From Pseudomonas hygromyciniae (lineage in GTDB: Bacteria; Pseudomonadota; Gammaproteobacteria; Pseudomonadales; Pseudomonadaceae), in the NCBI RefSeq assembly GCF_016925675.1, contig NZ_CP070506.1, positions 5,268,501 through 5,332,500 on the forward strand: a stretch of DNA of 64,000 nt, in the 5' to 3' direction. Both the position numbers and the translations under genes were made by a program. This document shows, piece by piece, positions 30,142 to 38,845 of this stretch. The notes under the pieces are model-generated. The model was given only the letters and a program-made list of their open reading frames with translations, made no database searches and was not told where the DNA came from. The first letter of the stretch is position 1. Every line of letters starts with the position of its first letter.

Positions 30142-31078
30142 TGCGCGCGTCACGCGTTCAAACGCTGGAAGAAGCCGCTGACCGTCGCGTTCTTCCTGTT
30201 GCTGATCGTGCTGTTTACCCTGCTCGCCCGGCGTATCGACTGGAGCGAAGCATTCGCCACCCTCGGCGACTTCAAGCTGCGCACGTTGGGGATCGCGGCC
30301 GGGCTGACCCTGTGCAGTTTCCTGGTGTACGCGTGCTTTGACCTGATCGGGCGGACCTACGTGCGCCAGCCCTTGCGCTGAAGCAGACCCTGCCGGTGGG
30401 CATCATCAGTTACGCGTTCTCAACCTCAGCGCCTGGGTCGGCGGGATTGCCATGCGCTACCGGCTGTATTCGCGGCTGGGGGTGAGCAACGGCAATATTG
30501 CGAAAATCCTGGCTTGAGCCTGGCCACCAATTGGTTTGGCTATATGGCCTTGGCCGGCGTGGTGTTCAGCAGCGGCCTGGTAACGATGCCGCCGGGCTGA
30601 AAACAGTAGCGGCGCCCTGCAAGGTGTCGGCGTGTTGCTGGTAGTGGCGAGCCTCGGCTATCTGGCGGCCTGTCAGTTTTCGAAGAAGCGCGCCTGGTCG
30701 ATACGCGGGATCGAGATCAACCCGCCGTCGCTGCGCATGGCGTGTCTGCAACTGGCGCTCGGTGCGTTGAACTGGTCGCTGATGGCGGCGGTGATTTTTA
30801 CCTTGCTGCCGGCCAAGCTCGACTATCCGCTGGTGTTGGGGGTGTTGCTGATCAGCGCGATTGCCGGCGTGGTGACACATATTCCGGCCGGCCTTGGCGT
30901 ACTGGAGGCGGTGTTTATCGCCCTGCTACAACATGAAGCCTCACGGGGTAGCCTGCTCGCCGGGTTGATTGCCTATCGGGCGATCTATTTTATCTTGCCG
31001 TTGCTGGTCGCCCTGGTGATGTACCTCGCAGTGGAGGCGAAGGCCAAGGCCCTGCGGGTGAAGAAAACACCCGCATGA
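30119..31078 (+). CDS. ybhN: YbhN/LPG-synthase-like integral membrane protein
   Basis: ATG 30119 (MSQAHAADA, then RFKRWKKPLTVAFFLLLIVLFTLLARR after a shift). At least seven hydrophobic helices: LGIAAGLTLCSFLVYACFDL, SAWVGGIAMRYRLYSRLG, WFGYMALAGVVFSSGLV, LLVVASLGYLAA, LNWSLMAAVIFTLLPA, LVLGVLLISAIAGVVTHIPAGLGV and YFILPLLVALVMYLAV. The HIPAGLGVLEAVF block is characteristic of UPF0104. ~319 residues; stop TGA 31076-31078. Related to the membrane half of lysyl-phosphatidylglycerol synthase (MprF). In E. coli ybhN sits by clsB in the same order, supporting a lipid role. Confidence 0.86.
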
Positions 31079-31084
31079 AACCCA

Positions 31085-31823
31085 TCATTGGGATTGGATG
31101 ATGCTCAACCGCTCGCCCACCACCATCTCGGTGATCCAGTCCACCAGGATCGAGGTGAGGCCTGCTGAGACACCGGGTCGCTCACGAATGGTCGCCACTG
31201 TCGATGATCCGATGCGTCAGCGAATGGGTCTGCTGGCATGCAGCGCGGTAGCTCATGATGGTGGCGTGGGGCACATGGTCATCGGTTTCTGATTCGACGA
31301 TCAACACATCCCCGGTAAAGGCGGCGCAGGCGTGCAGTGCGCGATTGGTTTCGGCGTGCACCAGCGTGCTGCGGTAATCCATCAAGTCGGCTTTATCCAG
31401 GTCGCGCTTGGGGTGTGCCATTGCTGGTCGCGATACAGCGCCGCACGCAGCGCCAGCCAGCGCACCGGGCGTAGGGAGGTAAGGATCGCGCCAGGTAGCC
31501 CCGTAACTGGTGCCCACCACCGCCACCGCCGAGGTGTCGATGGCGGGTGCGCCAACAGGCGATCATAGGCCGCGAGCAAGTCCGCAGGTTGTCCTGAGTG
31601 ACCCGCGACAAGGAATGCCATTGCCTGCATGCCCGCGCAAATCAAAGGTGAGGCACACGCAGCCCAGGCCGGCGATACCTTGGCCCGTTCCAGTCGCGCT
31701 CCTGGCTACCGCCCCAGCCATGCACGAACAACACCCTGGCACTTTTGACTTGGGACTGAGAAAGGTCCTGCCCATCTGTTCGTCATCGATATCAATGGTG
31801 ATGGTTTCGCTTCTAGCCGTCAT
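31085..31823 (-). CDS. alpha/beta hydrolase
   Basis: ATG 31823 (MTARSETITIDIDDEQMGRTF). Nucleophile elbow VVGTSYGGYLAA (G-T-S-Y-G, ~31500), oxyanion block VLFVHGWGGSQERD and LTFDLRGHAGNG, acid region VLIVESETDDHVPH and catalytic histidine in IIDSGDHSLSD. Ends GERLSIIQSQ at TGA 31085-31087; ~246 residues. Shifts near 31730, 31690, 31640, 31550, 31425 and 31170. Shape suggests a dienelactone-hydrolase or peptidase-like enzyme. Its start overlaps the stop of DUF3182 by 11 bases. Confidence 0.82.
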
Positions 31824-32914
31824 AGGATTTGACCGTTACGTACTTGAGAAGAAAGTCGCTGTTTTCTGCCGGGCCGCGATAGATCTCGATGGCATCGGCG
31901 GGCAGTGCTGGTCGATATAGGTCTCCACGGACGACACGCGAATCGCCCGCAGGGTGGGATCGTTGATAAAGCTCTGCAACGCCGCGACCTCCGCGCTGCT
32001 GGCGCCGCCCATGCGCCACGATTGCTCCAGCACACCGCTGCGCTGCGTGCCTTGGCTGTCAGGCCCCGGGCGATGTCGTAGTTGCGCCGCGAGGCATAAA
32101 AACCAGGATAGGCCTCATCGGCGGCGTTATCGAAGACCTGTGCCTGTTCAATGGCCAGGCGCACGTCCTCGTCCAGCGACAGGGTAAGCAACTCTTCGTA
32201 GTACCCCGGCACCACCAGCAGCTCGGAGCCGCCGTAGACCGCTTCGCCCTGCCCGTCCTGGGTCAGGTATTGCTCGCCGCAGAACTGAATACATGACCGC
32301 CGATAAAGCTTTGGCCGACGCTGTGCGTCACCACATCCTGCAGGTCTTGCTCCAACACCACACCTTTGGCGAACAGGTCGGATACATCGGCGCGGGCGAG
32401 GATTGCGTCGGATTGCTTGAGGCTTTCGACCACCTCCTGGCCCCGACCGGCGCAGGCATGCACCTGCTTCAGGCGAATCGGCCCCAACTCCAGCAACTGC
32501 ATGGCCGCGCGAGCATCTTGCACGGCAAACACGCCTAAGCCGCCGAGCACCACTGCGCGAACCCGCTCGGCAAACAACGGCGACCAGCCCTCGGGCGCCA
32601 CCGCGCCGGGGCCGTGCAGGCCGGGGTAATGGCTTTGGTGCAGATGAAATCGTGGTCGACGTAACCACCCCACAAGTCCTCCGGGCCCTTCACTCCCAGG
32701 CTGAGTGCCTGGGCAGGTCCCACCAGGGTCTGGGTGGGCAGCAGGTACAGATCCGCCTGGGCGTGCAGGTCGAGGCTGTAGCTACCGCCGTAGTCGAGCC
32801 CGAGGATCTGCGCCAGCCAGCGAGCGAGGGCGCGCGTTGGTTTCCACTTCGTGAAGGGGCGTCGGGCCGGATCGAGTGGGCCACCACGATTTTCTTACGG
32901 TTGGTCGGGGTCAT
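31813..32914 (-). CDS. DUF3182 family protein
   Basis: ATG 32914 (MTPTNRKKIVVAHSIRPDAP). Blocks: LYLLPTQTLVGPAQALSLGV, LWGGYVDHDFICTKAITHGL, FAERVRAVVLGGLGVFAVQDA, LARADVSDLFAKGVVLEQDL, GEAVYGGSELLVVPGYYEELL, YDIARGLTAKG and IRVSSVETYIDQHCPP, ending YVTVKSYDG at TAG 31813-31815. ~365 residues. The fold looks ATP-grasp-like (KGVVLEQDL, GSELLVVPG), which is a guess. The tight overlap with the hydrolase gene suggests a two-protein pathway. Shifts near 32850, 32720, 32595, 32500, 32285, 32050 and 31900. Confidence 0.75.
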
Positions 32915-33107
32915 GCGTCCCCTTGGGCAAGGCTTGCAGGTGTGTAGCACGAGGGTTGCAGGTTCAGGCCAAGCTGCAATCGGGGCAAAGGGTTGGCAGA
33001 TCAAGCGGTTAGCGTGAAGGAGATGGCATTTGGCCTGCCTCATTCTGCACGAAGCGTGATCAAGGGTCCGGCGTTCTGCACGATGCCGGGCCAGTCAGCG
33101 GGAAAAA

Positions 33108-33196
33108 ATGTAGGAGCGAGCTTGCTCGCGATAGCGGTGGGTCAGGCAAGATGCACTTACTGATAGATGCCATCGCGAGCAAGCTCGCTCCTACAT
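33108..33196. repeat. REP palindrome (REPIN-like)
   Basis: ATGTAGGAGCGAGCTTGCTCGCGAT at 33108-33132 and ATCGCGAGCAAGCTCGCTCCTACAT at 33172-33196 are perfect inverted copies over ~39 bases. It is the best preserved REP doublet in the window. The rest of 32915-33216 shows nothing else beyond the DUF3182 promoter. Confidence 0.88.
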
Positions 33197-33216
33197 GGGT
33201 GGGGTGTATCTGGTGA

Positions 33217-34193
33217 TCAGCGGGTGCCTTTACCCCGAACCGGTTGCGGTAATCATTGGGCGCAAGGCCGGTGATTTTTTTGAAGGTTGCGCGAAAGGCA
33301 CTGGGGTCTTGATAACCCACGGTCCAGGCAATCTGGTCGATGGTGGTATTGGTAAGCTCGAGCATCTGCCGCGCCTTGCCGACTCGCAGGTGCTGGCAAT
33401 ATTCGGTGGGTTTCAGGCCGGTGGCATTGCGAAAACGGCGCAGGAAGGTGCGCTCTTCCAGGCCGGCTGCCTGTGCCATCGTCGCGAGCGATACGTCCAC
33501 CGCACCGCTGGCCTGCAAAGCGTGCTGACCTTGAGGATCGCCCCGTCACCATGGCTCAGGATCGGCGCAAAATTGCTGCCGCACTGGCTGGCGCTGTCAC
33601 TGTGCTCAATCACCAGAAAACGCGCAGTGCCAGCGGCGATGCTCGGCCCATGAGGCGGTCGACCAGGCGCAGGCCCAGTTCGACCAGGCCATCAGCCCGG
33701 CGGTGGTAATCAGGTCGCCATCATCGACGATAGGTTTGTCGGCCTCCGCGCACCGCGGGAAAACGACTGGCGAAGGTGCTGGCCGAAGACCAGTGGGTGG
33801 TGGCGCTGCGCCCATCGAGCAAACCGCTGCGCGCCAGCATGATCGAGCCGATGCACACGCCTCCCAGCACTGTGCCCGCGCATGTTGCTCGCGCAGCCGC
33901 TGCAACAGCCGGGGCGGCGCCTGTTCTTCGCAGAATTCACCAATCGAGGGCAGTACCAGCACCGCCATCAAGGGTTGTTCAGGCCCAGGCAGGCTGTCGA
34001 AAGCCCGAACAGGAGTACCATCGCCACCCACCTGCCAATGGCTGATACGCAACACGGGCAACTGCTCGGCCTGATGCTCGGCGGCGATGCGATTGGCGAC
34101 CCCAAACAGGTCGGTCAAGCCGTGTACCGCGGCCATCTGCGCACCGCTGTAAATCAGCACGCCAAGCTCGACGATCGAGCGTTCCAGAGCCAT
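33217..34193 (-). CDS. GlxA family transcriptional regulator (DJ-1/PfpI plus AraC helix-turn-helix)
   Basis: ATG 34193 (MALERSIVELGVLIYSGAQMAAVHGLTDLFGVAN). The N-terminal class I glutamine amidotransferase-like domain has LMAVLVLPSIGEFCEE and, after shifts, DKPIVDDGDLITTAGLMAW. The C-terminal AraC domain is ILKVQHALQASGAVDVSLATMAQAAGLEERTFLRRF and TIDQIAWTVGYQDPSAFRATFKKITG. The frame runs on to 33060 through a REP element; restoring one G in the run near 33238 gives GTR then TGA 33217-33219, which I take as the real end. ~325 residues. Divergent from the isochorismatase-like gene, its likely target. Confidence 0.85.
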
Positions 34194-34287
34194 TGTCAGT
34201 TTTCCCCTGTTATTGTCGGTGCAGCCAATCCCGAGCCTCGCGCCAGCCACGATACTGGACGCATCAGCCCATCACGAGAAAATACTC

Positions 34288-34833
34288 ATGGCCAAGCAAG
34301 CACTTATCCTAATTGATATCCAGAACGACTACTTCCCCCAGGGCAAATGGCCACTGGCTGGTGTCGAGGCTGCCGCAGACAAGGCACAACAACTGCTCCA
34401 GGCGTTTCGCCAGGCCGGTGATGCGGTGATCCATGTGCGCCATGAGTTCACTTCTGACGACGCCCCTTCTTCACGCCAGGTTCGAAGGCGCGCACTTGCA
34501 TCCCAAGGTGCTGAACGAAAACGACGAACCGGTGGTACTCAAGCATTTTGTAAATGCCTTTCGCCAAACCAACCTGCGCGATCTGCTGAACAGCGCAGCA
34601 TCACCGACCTGGTGGTGGTGGGCAGCATGAGCCACATGTGTATCGACGCAGTGGTTCGGGCAGCGGCGGATTATGGCTACACCGTTACGGTGATCCACGA
34701 TGCCTGTGCCACCCGTGACCTGGAGTTCAATGGCAAGACCGTTGCGGCGGCCCAGGTGCATGAGGCCTGTATGGCGTCGCTGGCATTTGCCTATGCCAGC
34801 GTGGTTTCGGCGGACGAGTTCCTGAAGGCCTGA
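34288..34833 (+). CDS. isochorismatase-like cysteine hydrolase
   Basis: ATG 34288 (MAKQALILIDIQNDYFPQGKWPL). The catalytic triad of the family is visible: Asp in LIDIQNDYF, Lys in VVLKHFVNAF and Cys in GSMSHMCIDAVVRAA. Other blocks: HVRHEFTSDDAPFF, TVTVIHDACATRDLEF and VVSADEFLKA at the stop 34831-34833. ~181 residues. Shifts near 34468 and 34595. Nicotinamidase, N-carbamoyl or isochorismate substrates are all possible. Divergent from the GlxA regulator with ~95 bases between. Confidence 0.87.
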   Translation: MAKQALILIDIQNDYFPQGKWPLAGVEAAADKAQQLLQAFRQAGDAVIHVRHEFTSDDAPSSRQVRRRALASQGAERKRRTGGTQAFCKCLSPNQPARSAEQRSITDLVVVGSMSHMCIDAVVRAAADYGYTVTVIHDACATRDLEFNGKTVAAAQVHEACMASLAFAYASVVSADEFLKA

Positions 34834-34843
34834 AGGCTGACTG

Positions 34844-35595
34844 TCAGCGCGTGGCGATGATGAACAGGCGTGAAACGGCAGCAACACCGTGCCATCGGCC
34901 AGGGCCGGATAAGCCTCGCGGATGTGCGCCAGATAGGCGTCGAGGAAGGCGCCTTGCTCGGCCTCGTCCAGCGGCGCAGAATGGCCGCAGGCCCGTCCCT
35001 GAACCACCCACCACCGCCTCATGGCCGGTGAGCGGGTGGTAATAAGTGGTGTGCCATACATCCACGGCACTGCAATGCTTGCTCAACAGTTCGAAGTAAT
35101 AACTTGCCGGGTGACGAGCCTCATGTTTGACCGCGCCGATCTTGTTCGCCCACGGCCCTTGCGCTGCCACTTCACGGGCCAGGCGGTGAGCGGGCTCGTT
35201 GAGATTGTCCGGGGTTTGCACTGCCAGCGTCCCGCCCGGTGTCAGTTGCGCCACCAGGTGCGGATAGAGGCTGGCGTGGTCGGGCACCCATTGCAGCGAG
35301 GCGTTGGCGAGGATCACATCGAACTGTTGCCCAGGCTTCCAGGCGCCGATATCGGCCAATTCAAAGCGCAGTGCCGGTAGCCGCCCGCGGGCGCTGACCA
35401 GCATGTCCCGTGAACCGTCCAAGCCAGTAATCGTTGCGTGAGGAAACGTTCGGCCAACACCTCGGTGGAGCTGCCGGGGCCACAACCCAGGTCGACCGCA
35501 GTGCGCATTACCAGCAGGAATGGCGGCGACCAGGTCCCGGACGGGACGGGTGCGCTGTTGTTCAAACATCGAATACGCTGGGCAGACCAGGTCAT
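34844..35595 (-). CDS. tam: trans-aconitate 2-methyltransferase
   Basis: ATG 35595 (MTWSAQ; then SMFEQQRTRPVRDLVAAIP after a shift). SAM motif I VDLGCGPGSSTEVLAERF, motif with ITGLDGSRDML, FDVILANASLQWVPDH, VQTPDNLNEPAHRLAREVA and YYHPLTGHEAVV; end FIIATR at TGA 34844-34846. ~250 residues. The ASLQWVPDH and NLNEP blocks are the Tam-specific ones. It detoxifies trans-aconitate formed from cis-aconitate. Shifts near 35565, 35500, 35440, 35010, 34985 and 34870. Confidence 0.88.
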
Positions 35596-35690
35596 CAGGG
35601 CTTCCTTCTGGGGTAAGGGAATGCGCTACAGCTTAAGTCTCGTGGCACACGGGGACAAATGCCAGGCCTCCGGAATTTCCCTATAAACAA

Positions 35691-35722
35691 GAAACCCCCG
35701 AGGCAAAGCCACCGGGGGTTCC
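35691..35722. terminator. GC-rich hairpin left of the recombinase module
   Basis: GAAACCCCCG and CGGGGGTTCC form an 8-9 bp stem over a loop AGGCAAAGCCAC that can itself pair (GGC/GCC). Neither side has a long T run, so termination would be weak. It marks the left side of the recombinase module; 35596-35690 holds the tam promoter. Confidence 0.55.
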
Positions 35723-35907
35723 TGGTGTTACGGGATAGTCCGGGCCAAGGTGGCCTAGAACGGTTATGAGTACCAGACAGTCAGCAAGACTAACGACTGA
35801 GTGGGCTTAAGCTCATATCTTATTGGGCATTGACGGATCATCATTACTGACGCCCCGGGCCTCGTAGACACCTCCATGCCTTAAAATGAGGCCAATCAGG
35901 AGGTGCC

Positions 35908-36184
35908 ATGAGCAACCCGCGTTATCCCGAAGAATTCAAAATCAAGCAGTCAATCAAGTGACTGAAAAGAAGCTGCCTGTCGCTGAGGTAGCCGCCCGTC
36001 TCGGCGTGTCGACGCATAGCCTCTATGCCTGGATAAAGCGCCACAGCAAACCTCAAGAAGAACGGCAGCAGGATGATGATCAGCACGCTGAGCTACGTCG
36101 TCTGCGAGCGGAACTCAAGCGCGTCACTGAAGAGCGAGACATATTAAAAAGGCCGCCGCGTACTTTGCCAAGGAGTGCGGCTGA
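35908..36184 (+). CDS. IS3 transposase OrfA (helix-turn-helix)
   Basis: ATG 35908 with a strong AGGAGGT ribosome binding site. MSNPRYPEEFKI then, after a missing base near 35944, AVNQVTEKKLPVAEVAARLGVSTHSLYAWIKRH (helix-turn-helix) and the leucine zipper ELRRLRAELKRVTEERDILK. Ends AAAYFAKECG at TGA 36182-36184. The run before the overlap has five As where six are expected for the OrfA frame. Confidence 0.87.
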
Positions 36185-37054
36185 AGTACGCCTTTATCAA
36201 GCAGCGCGCGGGCGACTATTCGATTCGACGGCTTTGCCTGACGCTGAAAGTCCATCCCAGCGGTTATTACGCCTGGCTGTCTGAGCCGCAATCTGTACGC
36301 GCTAAAGACGACCAGCGACTGCTGGGTTTGATCAAGCATTCCTGGTTGGAGAGCGGTGGCGTTTATGGCTATCGCAAAATCCACGACGATCTGCGCGAGG
36401 TCGGTGAGGATTGTGGTCGTCATCGTGTGGCGAGGCTGATGCGTCTTGAAGGTCTGCGTTCTCGGACAGGTTATCGACGCCGCCCTGGAAAGTACGGCGG
36501 TAAGCCAGCAGTCGTCTCACCCAATTTGCTGAAGCGCCAGTTCGATGTTGTGGAACCCAACAAGGTTTGGGTAACCGACATCACGTACATTCGTACGTAT
36601 GAAGGCTGGTTGTATTTGGCGGTGGTACTGGATCTGTTTTCTCGGCAGGTCGTTGGCTGGTCAATGAAGTCGCAGATGACCAGTGATTTGGCTATTGATG
36701 CGTTGTTGATGGCGGGTTGGAGGCGTAAACCGAAGCAAGAGGTGATGGTTCATTCCGACCAAGGCAGCCAGTACAGCAGCTCCGATTGGCGCAGCTTTTT
36801 GAAGGCAAACAATTTGGTTGCCAGCATGAGTCGCCGAGGCAACTGTCATGACAACGCCGTGGCCGAGCGCTTTTTCCAGCTTCTGAAACGGGAACGGATC
36901 AGCGAAAAATCTACACCACGCGGAAGATGCTCGGAGTGATGTGTTTGATTACATCGAGATGTTCTACAACGTAAAACGCCGCCATGGTTTCAACAATCAG
37001 CTGTCACCGGTAGAGTTTGAAAAGCGTTACGCAATGAGCTTGCAAGGTGTCTAG
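36175..37054 (+). CDS. IS3 transposase OrfB (DDE integrase catalytic domain)
   Basis: The frame overlaps the end of OrfA and starts LKYAFIKQRAGDYSIRRLCLTL; it is normally fused to OrfA by -1 frameshifting. The rve catalytic domain shows D in WVTDITYIRTYEGWLYLAVVLDLFS, D in HSDQGSQYSS and E in NAVAERFFQLLKRE, the DDE triad. A shift near 36910 joins IYTTREDARSDVFDYIEMFYN and the end SPVEFEKRYAMSLQGV at TAG 37052-37054. Apparently an intact, possibly active element once sequence errors are allowed for. Confidence 0.88.
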
Positions 37055-37072
37055 AGAATCCGGGGCGATTCA

Positions 37073-38845
37073 GACTCCAGCGGTCGGCACCGTAGATACC
37101 GTCTTCTTCGCCGCCTGAGCCTTGCCAAGCTGAAGGCGGATACTGTCACGATGACTTTGAGTCTTTCGAGCTTGTTGGCATCACCCTTAACGCAGACTTG
37201 CTCAGTGCAATTCAGGCAGTCACGGTGCTTCTGACACGGAAGCATTGAATAGTCATGCACGCAGAAGCCGAAAATTGTGATGTGGGCAATTCCACCCCGT
37301 GGTGTCAAGGTCAGCCAACGTCACTGGCGCGTTCTCCTGATCTTGGTCAACGCGACACCAATACCCGCTTCCCTGGCCATCTCTACGTGCTCATCGGCTG
37401 TCATGTGGTTGTAGGTAGCGTTCTGCTGGATGTTGGCTCGCCCTGACCATTTAGCAATGTCCAATTGGCCTAAGCTGCCGCGCTGAGCCAGCGTATTCAG
37501 GTAGTGCCGAACTTGATGAGACCCCATAGAAATAGGGGTTCCATCAGGATTTTTATAGCCATTCCGTTCCCAGATGCTGCGCTCTTGGCCATCGATGTAG
37601 TTGATGTCGGTGGTGAACGTACTCTCCCGGAGACCAGACAACGATCGGTCGTGCTGGATAATCCATCCTCAGTTCGTTTTGTCTAAAACAGCAGAGCGCC
37701 TCGGAATACTTGATGTGCCGCTCTTTGTTGAGCCACGGCCACCCTTCGGCAGCTTGCTGTGCATGAAACCGTTCAGAAACCGCAATGTGACGTAGCCGTT
37801 CTCTGCATAAAAGGCCGGAAATGGTTTGTAGGATTTCATTCCCGCTTTCAGCTTAGCGGTAGCTACCGCCGCTACGTCACTGGATCTAACCCCAGAGCAA
37901 GGCATGCTTGGGTGTCACTTAGAGGGTGATCTTCACCGAAGTTAGGACAGTTTTCATGGCGATAGAACTTATCCGGATGGCTTTCAAGCCACTTCGAGCA
38001 TGCGCCCCGGCTCGGACATTTCTGTGAGACGGCGAACCGCTTCCTCAGCCGTTTGCACCAGAACAGTAGGAAGCCATTTAATATCAGATTCATATCCCTT
38101 CCTGCGTAAAGCCTGAGCCCGAGACGCTTTACGCCTTTGCTGTCGGTCTCCCGGTGCAGGCAGTTGAGGGGAAGGTCTTGTACTTCGCTGATGCGAGATG
38201 GAGCGCACATGCATAGCGCAAAGATTGATGTAGTGAAGCGATCTCGCGCGCCCTGAAGGTCATTGCTGAACATCTCCGCTATTGCCTGAAGCGTTCGCTC
38301 TGGAGGCATTTTGTCCTCGCGCCGTTGCTTGCCGACGGAATCAGTACGATGAATCTCCTTGGGTTTTTTACTGGGTCTTCAGGGAAATTGGTGCTGGGAT
38401 GATTCGGCTTTCATTGAGGAATTCAACGAGTTTCGCCGCTGATGCCCGCTTGATATGAACTTGCGCCGTAAGTAAACGCTACCTTGGCGGTTCATCAAGA
38501 CACTGATATCGGTCTGCGTGATGTCAGCACAGCCTTTAATTTCAAGCAAAGCAGCTTCAACGCAGCGAATGGCCTTGAACTCATTCTTCAGCTTCCTAGG
38601 GTTATGGCTTGTGATAACGAACGTATGCCTTGGCGAATGGAATGATGCCTGCGTCCGGAAGCTGCGCTTCGCTATAGCCACGAGACGGAGCACCTTTGAA
38701 GTTACCTACACCTGGCCACGTATCGTCGTACAATCCAGATCGGCACCAAACACTGTAAGCCTTCTCGGCACATGACGATGAACTCATCAAGGTTCTGCCG
38801 GCTGGCAGCTTGGGCCTTCGGAACAAACTGAAAGATGTTAGACAT
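37073..38845 (-). pseudogene. tyrosine recombinase 3 of the trio, interrupted by the IS3 element
   Basis: ATG 38845-38843 (MSNIFQFVPKAQAASRQNLDEFI) overlaps gene 2's stop by eight bases (ATGTCTAA). Catalytic pieces: Arg in MCAPSRISEVQDLPLNC (~38200), HQVRHYLNTLAQRG (HxxR, ~37520), LDIAKWSGRANIQQNATYNHM (Trp in place of the second His, then the Tyr, ~37440). After the active site comes a cysteine-rich tail, CVHDYSMLPCQKHRDC and LNCTEQVCVKGD (37190-37270). The frame is cut by the IS at 37073; a short continuation lies left of the IS, ending at 35813 or 35764 depending on the frame. ~590 residues before the IS. Several one-base shifts besides (near 38420, 38590, 37890, 37690, 37640, 37325). Confidence 0.78.

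Larger units (their letters stand above)
35848..37072 (+). mobile_element. IS3-family insertion sequence
   Basis: About 1,225 bases. The ends are imperfect inverted repeats: left TGACGCCCCGG...TAGACACCT (35848-35874) and, read from the right end, TGAATCGCCCCGG...TAGACACCT (37072-37045). Both begin with TGA as is usual for the family. Inside are two overlapping transposase frames. Flanks are TAC on the left and GAC on the right, so a 3-base target duplication is imperfect or altered. It interrupts the 3' end of the third recombinase gene. Confidence 0.85.

Noticed and set aside
33060..33216. C-terminal extension of the GlxA regulator through the REP element
   Set aside because: The extra ~50 residues are encoded by a REP palindrome, and restoring one G near 33238 gives a stop where AraC-type proteins normally end.
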